Below are positions 16,568-23,547 of a DNA stretch of 64,000 nt, in pieces. The notes beneath the pieces are model-generated. The model did not search any database, was not told where the DNA came from, and saw only the letters and a list, made by a program, of their open reading frames with translations. The DNA comes from UBA7702 sp040776805 (GTDB lineage: Bacteria > Bacillota > Dehalobacteriia > UBA7702), in assembly GCA_040776805.1 (NCBI GenBank), contig JAXGZS010000003.1:186001-250000 (forward strand). The letters are read 5' to 3'. Made by a program: the position numbers and the translations under genes. Position 1 is the stretch's first letter. Each line of letters opens with the position of its first letter.

Positions 16568-17940
16568 GAATGTCTCACCACCTTAAAGCGGTAAAGTTTT
16601 ACCGGCTGATCAAAATGGATGCCGGCTTTTTGGCGGGCAATCTCGATTTGCTGATCAACACTGTCCACACCGGCGAGGTCCGGCAGCAATAAGCCGCGGC
16701 GACGCCCCTGTTCCACAATGACGCCATAGGTTTTCGGATCAAGCTGCTCTTTGCCATCAATCGCTTCCGGTTCCCCCAACACATCGACGCTATAGACAAG
16801 ATCGTTTAGCTCCTCTTCTTTGACAGGGGTGAAACGCGGGTCGCCGGTACCGGCGGATATGGCGTTATGGAGAATCTCTTCGGCAAGACTGGCCCGGGTG
16901 GGGGCGATCGTACCGATGCAGCCCCGTAACTGTCCATACTTCTTCAAGGAAACAAAAACCCCGGCTTTCTTTTGGGTCGCCTCTCTTGGCAACCCTTGGG
17001 GTAATGTGGCATGGCCGCCGGTTTTCACGTATGTTTCCAAGCTTAGTCTGGCCAGGGCCACCAGAGGATCTTCGCCGTTTCTGTCCTGTTTTGCGCCGCG
17101 CTTTAATTGCCTACCGAAATCACGGCTTTCCGCGTCGCCGTTGACAATAAAGGAAGCAACGCCGTAGCCGACGCCGAAGGGGCCTTCATAGGAAAGAACG
17201 TTGCTTTCCACGGCTTTGCGGTCAAGAGAGCCGGCCATGATCCAAAAAGAGCGCAGGCCGCATTCGGCGGCGCCTTCGCTGAGCGCCGAATCCATCTGCA
17301 ACAAAGCGAGAAAATCTCCCTTGCGCAGCGCGTCCATGGTCATGGCGTCGAACTTCGGCCCTTGTTCAGCAAAACCGTAGGGGCCGTCTGCGGTGAGTTT
17401 ATGGGAAAGGTCGCCGCTGGCAATCAACACGGTGGAGCGGTTCAGATCCGCTGCGGTTTTTGCGATCAGCCGCCCCAGTTCATAGTGATCCAACGGAGTG
17501 AGCCCCGCCAAGCCGATGCGCACCAAACGGTAGTCGGCGGTGGCAAATTCATTGAAAAAGTACAGCGGAATCATGGTGCCGTGATCAAGGGCGGCGTCTT
17601 TTTCGCCCAGAGTTCCGCCGGGAAGCTTTTCTTCATTACAGTTCTTTTCCAAAGCGTCGGCAAATTCCGTGTCGTATACCGCTTCAAGGCGTACTTGGGC
17701 CGCGCCGAAACGGCCAAAATTGCCCCTGGCCTGATCTCCCGGGGAGATATGAAAATAATCCTGATACATCACGGAGTGAGGACTGATGACCACAATGGTT
17801 TGCGGTTTTAATTGCGCGGCCATTTGCATTGCTTTGCGATAAGCGGTGATGGTAGCTGAGATTTCCTCTTCTCTGCCGTGACCGATTTCCGGTAGAATCA
17901 CCGGCGGGTGCGGTACGACAAAAGCTGCTTTAAGCGACAT
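16564..17940 (-). CDS. AmmeMemoRadiSam protein B-A fusion (MEMO1-like plus AMMECR1-like)
   Basis: This 458-residue protein joins two parts of the AmmeMemoRadiSam set. Residues 1 to about 265 are MEMO1/class III extradiol-dioxygenase-like, with HPP and ISPHSVMYQDYF near the N-terminus, an LDHGTMIPLYF segment and an ASGDLSHKL segment; these supply the usual metal-type histidines. The C-terminal 180 residues are AMMECR1-like with the hallmark LRGCIG and a GDPRFTPV segment. The open frame reaches 18015, but MSLKAAFVVPHPP with AAGGAAGGGA before it fixes the start at 17940. It is coupled to the radical-SAM gene. The two parts are separate genes in many genomes. Confidence 0.88.
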   Translation of the reverse strand: MSLKAAFVVPHPPVILPEIGHGREEEISATITAYRKAMQMAAQLKPQTIVVISPHSVMYQDYFHISPGDQARGNFGRFGAAQVRLEAVYDTEFADALEKNCNEEKLPGGTLGEKDAALDHGTMIPLYFFNEFATADYRLVRIGLAGLTPLDHYELGRLIAKTAADLNRSTVLIASGDLSHKLTADGPYGFAEQGPKFDAMTMDALRKGDFLALLQMDSALSEGAAECGLRSFWIMAGSLDRKAVESNVLSYEGPFGVGYGVASFIVNGDAESRDFGRQLKRGAKQDRNGEDPLVALARLSLETYVKTGGHATLPQGLPREATQKKAGVFVSLKKYGQLRGCIGTIAPTRASLAEEILHNAISAGTGDPRFTPVKEEELNDLVYSVDVLGEPEAIDGKEQLDPKTYGVIVEQGRRRGLLLPDLAGVDSVDQQIEIARQKAGIHFDQPVKLYRFKVVRHS

Positions 17941-17985
17941 GACGATCCCTTCCTTTCTCTCGTTTTGGCTTGGTCTTCTACATGT

Positions 17986-18015
17986 ATGATACAATGACTG
18001 CTGTCCTATCAGCAA
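17986..18015 (-). promoter_or_regulatory. Possible promoter of the AmmeMemoRadiSam operon
   Basis: TTGCTG and TATCAT are separated by 18 bases on the minus strand, 46 bases upstream of the start. A small AAAAAGTA/TACTTTTT hairpin at 18014-18033 sits just before it and may terminate the endonuclease Q-like gene, implying separate transcripts. Confidence 0.4.
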
Positions 18016-18047
18016 AAAGTATCGTTACTTTTTTGACCCGCTGTCGG

Positions 18048-19307
18048 TTAACACCGACCTTTTTCCTTAAGGCTGTTGATCTCCACCGGGTCAAACAATT
18101 TAACAGCGCCGTATTCGCCGTCAAAGCCGGGGCTGCATGTGACTTCTCCCGCTCTGAGCCTGGCAATGGCTTCGGCCAGGAAATCCCCGGAAACGCTGCT
18201 GATTTCCGCCAAAGGCAACGTTCGTAAAATCTCCAACTCCGGCCCCAGTTTTTCAATCAGTTCATCGTATTGTCTCTTTACTTTGACGCTCGTCGCGGAG
18301 CAACCAAGGGCCGCGGCGATCAGCTCGGGGAGAGGTATCAGGCTTTCAAAAGGCTTTGCGCCTTGAGATAAAAAACCCTCTTCCCGATCGGCCAATTGCT
18401 CAATGCGGTGAAGCACGCCATTGGTGAGCTTGCGGCCGCAGACAGGGCAAAGACCGCCATGTCTTTCCGCCTCGGCGGGAGAAAAACAAACATGGCATTT
18501 CCGATGGCCGTCGTAATGGTACTTTCCCTTTTCCGAAAAGAACTCTAGGGTACCGGTTAACCCTTGACCCTGCTGTATGCCGCGGAAAAGGCCGTCGTAA
18601 GAAATTTCGATATCGAAGAGGGTCGCTTCCCGCCCCAGTTTGGCCGGGGAATGGGCGTCGGAATTGGAAATCAGCTGAAATCGGTCCAGGGCAGACCAGC
18701 GTCGGATCATCCCCGGATCCGCGGAAAGCCCTGTTTCCAGCGCCTGGATGAAGGGTGTTAAATCCTCAAAGCATTCCTCAATGGTATCAAAGCCGGAGCA
18801 AGCGCCAAAGAGCGAAAAATGGGGCGTCCAAATATGAGCCGGTACATAAATCGCCGTTGGGCAAATTTCCAGAGTGATTTCAAGGAGATCGCGGCAAGAA
18901 AGGCCCAGCATCGGCCTGCCGTCGGAATGGAGGTTACCGATGGTCTCCAGTTTTTTCGACAGGCGTTTTGCTTCCGTTAAACCGGGCAGCAGGATCAAGC
19001 TGTGTACTTTTCTGGTTTTGCCGTTCTTTTTAAAGATAGAGCTGATTTCGCCGGAAACCACAAACCGCGGTTGAAAACCGCCGTCGGGGCCGGGCAGGGC
19101 ATATTCCTCTTTCAAACGATAAAGCCCCTCTTCAGCGGAAACAAGCTTTTCTGTCAATTCCTCCCGCCAAACCCGATGGGTAAAATCTCCGGCGCCGAGG
19201 ATGCCGATGCCCTTGCGCCGCGCCCAAACATCAAGTTGCTCCGGTGTACAGTCTTTGCTGGTGGCCAGGGAATACCGGGAATGTATGTGTAAATCCGCGA
19301 TAACCAT
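18048..19307 (-). CDS. Endonuclease Q-like PHP-domain protein
   Basis: The 419-residue protein has an N-terminal PHP phosphoesterase domain (MVIADLHIHSRYS with His 7 and His 9, GAGDFTHRVW, SNSDAHSPAKLG) and a zinc-finger segment (CHVCFSPAE with LCPVCGRKL). A C-terminal helical region follows. This is the family of archaeal EndoQ, which nicks DNA 5' of deaminated or abasic bases (known for the archaeal and some Bacillus members). The open frame extends upstream to 19538, but the PHP fold begins at 19307, where GAAGGTGA precedes the ATG, and a good promoter lies 43 bases further up. The longer reading would include decayed sequence. Confidence 0.85.
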   Translation of the reverse strand: MVIADLHIHSRYSLATSKDCTPEQLDVWARRKGIGILGAGDFTHRVWREELTEKLVSAEEGLYRLKEEYALPGPDGGFQPRFVVSGEISSIFKKNGKTRKVHSLILLPGLTEAKRLSKKLETIGNLHSDGRPMLGLSCRDLLEITLEICPTAIYVPAHIWTPHFSLFGACSGFDTIEECFEDLTPFIQALETGLSADPGMIRRWSALDRFQLISNSDAHSPAKLGREATLFDIEISYDGLFRGIQQGQGLTGTLEFFSEKGKYHYDGHRKCHVCFSPAEAERHGGLCPVCGRKLTNGVLHRIEQLADREEGFLSQGAKPFESLIPLPELIAAALGCSATSVKVKRQYDELIEKLGPELEILRTLPLAEISSVSGDFLAEAIARLRAGEVTCSPGFDGEYGAVKLFDPVEINSLKEKGRC

Positions 19308-19349
19308 TGATTTCACCTTCGTTTTTTGCTCTTTTATAATCTTATCAAT

Positions 19350-19378
19350 AGTATAACGCTTTTTAAGAAATCTAACAA
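19350..19378 (-). promoter_or_regulatory. Promoter of the endonuclease Q-like gene
   Basis: TTGTTA and TATACT are separated by 17 bases on the minus strand. This supports the start at 19307 over the longer open frame. Confidence 0.6.
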
Positions 19379-19381
19379 GGG

Positions 19382-19515
19382 ATACCTTCGCAATACTGAA
19401 TTTGATGAAAGACTTTGACATGGTGTTTTTCCATCGCGCTGTAGATACCCTGTTTTCTCTCGCGGCTTTGCTTTGTTGCCCACAGTACATACTCAAAGGA
19501 TAGGCAGCGACAAAA
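19382..19515 (-). other. Unidentified coding remnant
   Basis: On the minus strand one frame reads as ordinary protein without a start: YVLWATKQSRERKQGIY then SAMEKHHVKVFHQIQYCEGI and a stop near 19382. It ends just upstream of the endonuclease Q promoter. It looks like the tail of a lost gene, but I do not recognise the family. Confidence 0.3.
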
Positions 19516-19552
19516 AATAACGCTAAACCCAAAATCAATTGGGTTCAGCGTT
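19516..19552 (-). terminator. Hairpin with T-run
   Basis: AACGCTAAACCC and GGGTTCAGCGTT pair (one G-T) around a short loop, and the minus strand continues with ATTTTTTG. It would stop transcripts entering from the accessory region. Confidence 0.6.
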
Positions 19553-19574
19553 AAACTATTTTCTTACAGCCTTA

Positions 19575-19622
19575 AGGTGTAAAGCGTGAGAAAAGGGAGA
19601 ATGATCTCCCTTTTCTCACGCT
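19575..19622. repeat. Long perfect hairpin
   Basis: A 19-bp perfect inverted repeat (AAGCGTGAGAAAAGGGAGA and its complement) is separated by only four bases. It has no T-run of terminator type and no neighbouring gene; it may be a mobile-element end or structural element. Confidence 0.6.
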
Positions 19623-19653
19623 TAGACTATCCACGGCTTCATTTTGGTTCACA

Positions 19654-19760
19654 TACCCAACACTATTTCAATCCACAGCACATAGCTGACATTCTAAGAT
19701 ATGTCTACTTCTGATTTTTTAGAAGTTTTTATATTCCTCAAAAAAATTCAGTGTTGGGTA
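19654..19760. repeat. 11-bp inverted repeat flanking about 85 bases
   Basis: TACCCAACACT near 19654 recurs inverted as AGTGTTGGGTA near 19750. The enclosed segment is AT-rich and non-coding. It could be the ends of a very small decayed element, but no target duplication was seen. Confidence 0.35.
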
Positions 19761-19951
19761 AGTGGAACATTTTTAACGAGGGTGAGTATCATGATATTGA
19801 GGTAAGAGATATGATGATCCGTGCACCGCCGATACTTTTAAATATTCTCAATAAAGTTCAACAAATCACAACCACCCGTCCAACGGGTGGTTTGCACAAA
19901 ACCTATAAGGCTTTGACACCGGCCAGCGTCTCAAGGCGCTGGCTTTCACTT

Positions 19952-20304
19952 TGTTCAAGCCACTATGCCCTTGCTTCTTTTGCCGCCCCTAAAGATGCGA
20001 CGTGAATACCTGCTTACCCCTTAGGTATCCCATGAAGCTTGATACGCTCATCTTCGGAAGTATGCTTACCAGCACATGGATATGATCCGGCATCAAGTGG
20101 CTTTCTATAATCTCTACACCCTTGTGATTACATAAGGTGATCAATATTTCCCGAATGATTTTTTTGTATTGATTATATATGGCTTTTCATCTATACTTAG
20201 GTGTGAAAACAATATGATACTTGCACATCCGCTTAGTGTGCGATAAACTGTTGGTTTGATTTGGCATTAAATGACCTTGCCTTTCTGCTATAGTGGCTTG
20301 AACA
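19952..20304. repeat. 15-bp inverted repeat around the transposase remnant
   Basis: TGTTCAAGCCACTAT at 19952-19966 is present as its exact reverse complement at 20290-20304. It brackets the TnpA fragment and suggests an inverted partial duplication of the element's left side. Confidence 0.65.
19989..20267 (-). pseudogene. tnpA: IS200-family transposase TnpA, inactivated
   Basis: Reading from the ATG at 20267 gives MPNQTNSLSHTKRMCKYHIV followed by FTPKYR, the classic Y1 transposase N-terminus. An in-frame TGA at 20187-20189 replaces the expected arginine codon. The same frame then continues with KAIYNQYKKIIREIL, HLMPDHIHVLVSI (the HUH-type histidine pair) and SSFMGYLRGK, before unrelated sequence and a stop at 19989. 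The catalytic-tyrosine half is missing; intact TnpA is about 130-155 residues. So it has both a nonsense mutation and a 3' truncation and cannot be active. Confidence 0.85.
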
Positions 20305-20415
20305 CTTCTATTGTAACAGGCATGGTGATTTTTGTATAACAAATTGTCTTTCGCCCGCATAGCGGGTCGTTTTTTGTTTTGCACATCCCGTGCGAAACTG
20401 GATGAAACCAATAAC

Positions 20416-20457
20416 AAAAAAGTCCGCGATATCAGACGATATCTGCGGACTTTTTCT
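20416..20457. terminator. Terminator after the GNAT gene
   Basis: AAAAAGTCCGC pairs with GCGGACTTTTT, extended by a GATATC/GATATC stem with one bulged T. It is symmetric and lies 25 bases after the GNAT stop. Confidence 0.8.
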
Positions 20458-20482
20458 GTTTGTATCTACTCTATGTGACTTT

Positions 20483-20968
20483 TTATATATCCTGTGCCAG
20501 ATCTTTTAGTGTATTGCCGGAGATTCTGTATACGGTCCAGTCCTTCATCGCCTCGGCTCCCAGGGATACATAGAAATCGATGCTCGGCTTGTTCCAGTCT
20601 AAGCACCACCATTCCAGTCTGCCGCACCCCCGCTCAACAGCAATTTGCGCAAGCTTTTTGATGATCGATTTTCCGTATCCGCGGCCTCTGTACGCCGGTT
20701 TCACATACAAATCCTCGAGATACATGCCCGCCCTTCCTAAAAAAGTAGAGAAATTATGAAAAAACAGGGCGAACCCGATCTCAACTCCGTCGGCGATCGC
20801 AAATAAAACCTCCGCTTTTTTCTTTTCAAACAGCCATTCTTTCAGCAGATCCTCTGTGGCAACGACCTCTTCAAGGATTTGCTCATATTCTGCTAAATCC
20901 TTAATGAATTCCAGTATCAACGTGGTATCAGATTCTTCCGCATATCGAAAAGTTAAATCCATTTTCAT
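20483..20968 (-). CDS. GNAT acetyltransferase, diamine/thialysine acetyltransferase-like
   Basis: The 161-residue protein is a single GNAT domain. LYVKPAYRGRGYGKSIIKKL is the acetyl-CoA loop (R/Q-x-x-G-x-G/A). The stretch MYLEDLYVKP with WWCLDWNKPSIDFYVSLGA closely follows the eukaryotic-type SSAT/thialysine acetyltransferase pattern, so a polyamine or aminoalkyl-cysteine substrate is likely. The frame opens at 21010, but MKMDLTFRYA at 20968 fits the family start; the ribosome site is weak. It lies in the accessory region and ends at a terminator. Confidence 0.75.
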   Translation of the reverse strand: MKMDLTFRYAEESDTTLILEFIKDLAEYEQILEEVVATEDLLKEWLFEKKKAEVLFAIADGVEIGFALFFHNFSTFLGRAGMYLEDLYVKPAYRGRGYGKSIIKKLAQIAVERGCGRLEWWCLDWNKPSIDFYVSLGAEAMKDWTVYRISGNTLKDLAQDI

Positions 20969-21025
20969 ACATCCATTCTTTTTATCATAAATCATAATCA
21001 CGTAAAGCAAACAATAAAATTCGGT

Positions 21026-21490
21026 TTATTTTGCTCTCGATAATTTTATACCAAAAAAAATAATGGAACCGAAGATTAAAATCAGAAAGGCAGGAAGAAA
21101 CCAAAGCAGTAATTGGCTGGCTGATGCGGAATTTATCGTTAGAAATACAAAGATAACCACTACCGTTAACTTCAATGTAACAATCATATTTTTGAGAACT
21201 CTATATACCCTCTTTCTGTTTTCCTCTGTAACACGAACCCCAGTATTCCATACCTGTGGGAAGTGTTCTATCGCTGTCATTCCCAAATACATAATCCAGG
21301 CAATGATCAAAGTGATCAACAGTTCTCCTTTGTTCCCCCATCTGTCCACTTCCCCCATGGCATTATAATGTCCCGGTACTTTATCTGGAAATTCTCCCCA
21401 GTTTGTAATGAAATATACGACTGTTCCCAACAGCAATATAAGGCAAATCAGATTTACGGCAACATCATAAGTGTTTCTTTTTAACTTCAC
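21026..21490 (-). CDS. DUF1648/SdpI-like membrane protein
   Basis: The 154-residue protein has four hydrophobic spans and the DUF1648 signature between spans 1 and 2: FPDKVPGHYNAMGEVDRWG, with the conserved P-x-H-x-N-x-x-G-x-x-D order. DUF1648 proteins include SdpI, the immunity protein for the SdpC toxin in Bacillus subtilis. This version has only the N-terminal module and no toxin gene nearby, so immunity is only one option. The coding sequence is AT-richer than the core genes, consistent with acquisition along with the GNAT gene downstream. Confidence 0.75.
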   Translation of the reverse strand: MKLKRNTYDVAVNLICLILLLGTVVYFITNWGEFPDKVPGHYNAMGEVDRWGNKGELLITLIIAWIMYLGMTAIEHFPQVWNTGVRVTEENRKRVYRVLKNMIVTLKLTVVVIFVFLTINSASASQLLLWFLPAFLILIFGSIIFFGIKLSRAK

Positions 21491-21857
21491 AACGTATTCC
21501 CCATTCAGCAGCTGTCTAACAAGTTTAGATTTATCTGTAAAACGTTTTTTATTATATCATGTTTGGGTGCATAAAGAAAACCGCAACTTCCCTTATTGAA
21601 AAGTTACGGTTTACCGTGCAAAGATTTGACTATTTAAATGACATCAATTCTGGGCACAAAAAATTTGCAAACCACAAAAGCAGCCTGCGAATTTGAGTCC
21701 AACATCACGCTGGTGATTCCGGTATTCATAAGGACAAACCCGGAAATCCGAATAAAATAAGGTTTCTCAATAGCTGGCGAGCAATAAGCACTTAACCGAA
21801 AGGGTGAGCACTTAACCGAAAGGGTGAGCACTTTTTGTCTACTGCATTTAAAGCTTT
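21491..21857. other. Non-coding accessory spacer with hairpin and tandem 20-mer
   Basis: A gap of 367 bases contains an AACCGCAACTT/AAGTTACGGTT terminator-like hairpin at 21577-21613. It also has a 20-base direct repeat at 21786-21825 (AGCACTTAACCGAAAGGGTG twice, with AGCACTT starting a third copy). A 65-codon opening on the minus strand has no ribosome site and I do not call it a gene. Confidence 0.5.
21786..21832. repeat. Tandem 20-bp repeat
   Basis: AGCACTTAACCGAAAGGGTG occurs twice head to tail, and its first seven bases begin a third copy. The position in a gene-free accessory gap suggests a mobile-element end or a recent slippage duplication. Confidence 0.7.
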
Positions 21858-22418
21858 TTACATAGGCTTTAGATTCTTATTGAGGCGTTCAATCATCCAC
21901 GATAAACGGCGATCTCGTCCTGCATCCGTTTTTGCATCAAAATATGCTCGTGTATAGGTCTTTTTTACAGATGGAGACATTGCCTGAAAATTTGTATAAG
22001 CTGGTTCGTATTTCTTTAATAAATCAGATAAAAATTCTATTTGTTCCTCGGTAATTGCCGGAGATTTAGCGGCATTCCACTGCCCATTTTGCTTGGCTTG
22101 CGCAATTTTCTCTCTACCATGATCCGTCATTTTACCTTGTTCTTCAAGTTTTTTAACCAACGCCTTATTTTTGTCTGACCACTTGCTATTTGCCGTGCGG
22201 CGGGCAAAATATTTCTTATATTTTGTACTGTCAAGGCTTTGTATTTGTCCATCAATCCAGCCGAAGCATAGAGCCTCTTCCAGGGCATCCCCTGCGGTAA
22301 GTGTTAGAGGCCCGCCTCTTTTGCCAAAAAGCAACCACACGCCATTGCTACTTGTTCCATTCTTGTATAACCATTCACGAAATGCCGCCCTATTGGAAAA
22401 CTCCAAAATTTCACTCAT
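21858..22418 (-). CDS. YdeI/OmdA-family protein
   Basis: The 186-residue product matches the YdeI/OmpD-associated (PF13376) family: FSNRAAFREWLYKNG at the start, GDALEEALCFGWIDGQ, the FARRTANSKWSDKN motif, and a C-terminal ARAYFDAKTDAGRDRRLSWM segment. Members have been linked to resistance against antimicrobial peptides in a few bacteria, with no known chemistry. The frame opens at 22496, but TGGAGTG before the ATG at 22418 and the family alignment set the start there. It is one of several single-gene accessory units here. Confidence 0.82.
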   Translation of the reverse strand: MSEILEFSNRAAFREWLYKNGTSSNGVWLLFGKRGGPLTLTAGDALEEALCFGWIDGQIQSLDSTKYKKYFARRTANSKWSDKNKALVKKLEEQGKMTDHGREKIAQAKQNGQWNAAKSPAITEEQIEFLSDLLKKYEPAYTNFQAMSPSVKKTYTRAYFDAKTDAGRDRRLSWMIERLNKNLKPM

Positions 22419-22497
22419 AGTATTCACTCCATTAGCACATCGATTGCCTCTTATCCTGACCATATAATATAACAATATTATAACATAATCGCCCACA

Positions 22498-22531
22498 AAA
22501 AACAGGCTATCATCACACTAAGCTGTTTTTG
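22498..22531 (-). terminator. Terminator after the second GNAT gene
   Basis: AAAAACAGGCT pairs with AGCTGTTTTT (one bulged G) around a 13-base loop, immediately downstream of the GNAT gene that ends at 22540. Confidence 0.6.
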
Positions 22532-22539
22532 TCGTGATG

Positions 22540-23154
22540 TTATTTCAATTCTTTCCTCATAATAACTTTGCCGTCTTGCTTCGTAATCGCAGTAAATCCC
22601 GCTTTTTCATACAATCGAACAGGTCCGGTATAGTCCCACTCGAACCTTTCCTCGTGTACTTGAGGAAAACCTTCGACGGCAACATATCCTTCGGCTTTTG
22701 CATCGGTCACAACTTTGTTTAACAAAGCGGTGGCAACGCCTTTCCCGCGATAGTCTGGAGCGATTTCGAAGCAAACCACCGCTTTTTCCCGCTTTTCGGC
22801 GGGAGCGTACAGCCGAACCCCATTCGCAGATTCAGCCGGGAAACTCGCTTTATCGTTTGCGTTGCACCAACCGATTGACACGCCGTCAACATATGCTAAA
22901 TATCCCCGTAAAGCTTTGGATGCGATTTGCCGCATGACGATTTCGCGAAGTACGCGTATAAAGTTTTCATCACCGTATACAAAACCTTCTTCCATTTGGT
23001 CGAATAACTGGATCTTTTCTTCTTCCTTTGTCATTTGCCAACCGGTGCAATAACACCCGCCCCACGGAGAATTGTCGGTAAATGCGCGGTTGTCGAGGAA
23101 GTCGAAGTAATCCGCCGTAAGCTCCACCGTAAGCGGCTTAATTATTATTTCCAT
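22540..23154 (-). CDS. GNAT acetyltransferase with N-terminal cysteine pair
   Basis: A 204-residue GNAT protein. The acetyl-CoA loop is FEIAPDYRGKGVATALLNKV near the middle, followed by the EGYVAVEGFPQ strand and LYEKAGFTAI. The N-terminal half has WGGCYCTGWQM, a cysteine pair seen in one poorly studied GNAT subgroup. The acceptor is unknown. GGAGGTAAC precedes the ATG. It is the gene nearest the 3' end of tRNA-Leu. Confidence 0.8.
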   Translation of the reverse strand: MEIIIKPLTVELTADYFDFLDNRAFTDNSPWGGCYCTGWQMTKEEEKIQLFDQMEEGFVYGDENFIRVLREIVMRQIASKALRGYLAYVDGVSIGWCNANDKASFPAESANGVRLYAPAEKREKAVVCFEIAPDYRGKGVATALLNKVVTDAKAEGYVAVEGFPQVHEERFEWDYTGPVRLYEKAGFTAITKQDGKVIMRKELK

Positions 23155-23256
23155 ATGTTACCTCCGTTAATATAAATACTCTAAATTACTTACCTTCACA
23201 AGGTATTGTTAAAGTTTCACAAGGGGAATGGCTTAAATCAAGTATATCATATTAAT

Positions 23257-23306
23257 AAAATAATGAAAGGATTCGAACCCTCACAGTTCGAATCCTTTCA
23301 TTATTT
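23257..23306 (-). terminator. tRNA-Leu terminator hairpin
   Basis: A roughly 20-bp perfect stem (AATAATGAAAGGATTCGAAC and its complement) with a 7-base loop lies 9 bases after the tRNA 3' end. Its arms contain GGATTCGAAC, which resembles a tRNA T-arm. Confidence 0.75.
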
Positions 23307-23314
23307 TTATAAGT

Positions 23315-23401
23315 TGGTGCGGATGACAGGACTTGAACCTGCACTCTTTTGACGGAACTAGAACCTGAATCTAGCGTGTCTGCCAATTCCACCACATCCG
23401 C
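23315..23401 (-). tRNA. tRNA-Leu(CAG)
   Basis: The minus strand gives an 87-base class II tRNA including an encoded CCA. The acceptor stem GCGGATG/CATCCGC is perfect, the D arm is TGGTGGAATTGGCAGACACG, the anticodon loop TTCAGGT gives CAG, the variable arm is long as expected for leucine, and the T arm is GCAGGTTCAAGTCCTGT. A consensus promoter lies upstream and a hairpin terminator downstream, so it is a single-gene transcript. Its 3' end faces the accessory region at 19.3-23.2 kb. Confidence 0.95.
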
Positions 23402-23421
23402 AAAATAACTGGTACCTAAAT

Positions 23422-23451
23422 ATAATAACACTTTTTGAGGCCGCTTGTCAA
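23422..23451 (-). promoter_or_regulatory. Promoter of tRNA-Leu
   Basis: A perfect TTGACA and TATTAT separated by 18 bases lie about 20 bases upstream of the mature tRNA end. Confidence 0.7.
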
Positions 23452-23547
23452 CAGCGAAATTCATCGCCCAAAGCACACTATGAGATCGCTGTTGACCGCA
23501 GCCCCGTGTATTTTTATAATCCTTTCAACTATCCCACGCAGCGTTCC

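Larger units (their letters stand above)
19868..20375 (-). mobile_element. IS200/IS605-type element remnant
   Basis: This stretch holds a dead IS200-type transposase and hairpins typical of the family's subterminal ends: CCACCCGT-CCA-ACGGGTGG near 19871 and CCCGC-ATA-GCGGG near 20353. A CCAGCG...CGCTGG hairpin lies near 19923. Family members transpose as single strands and recognise such hairpins (established). The true borders are uncertain because the 3' part is deleted or rearranged. Confidence 0.6.

Noticed and set aside
19308..19538. 77-residue N-terminal extension of the endonuclease Q-like protein
   Set aside because: A promoter and ribosome site lie just before the ATG at 19307 and the PHP fold starts there. 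The extension would read through a decayed unrelated segment.
21634..21831. 65-residue minus-strand ORF
   Set aside because: It starts inside the tandem 20-mer, has no ribosome site and no recognisable homology.
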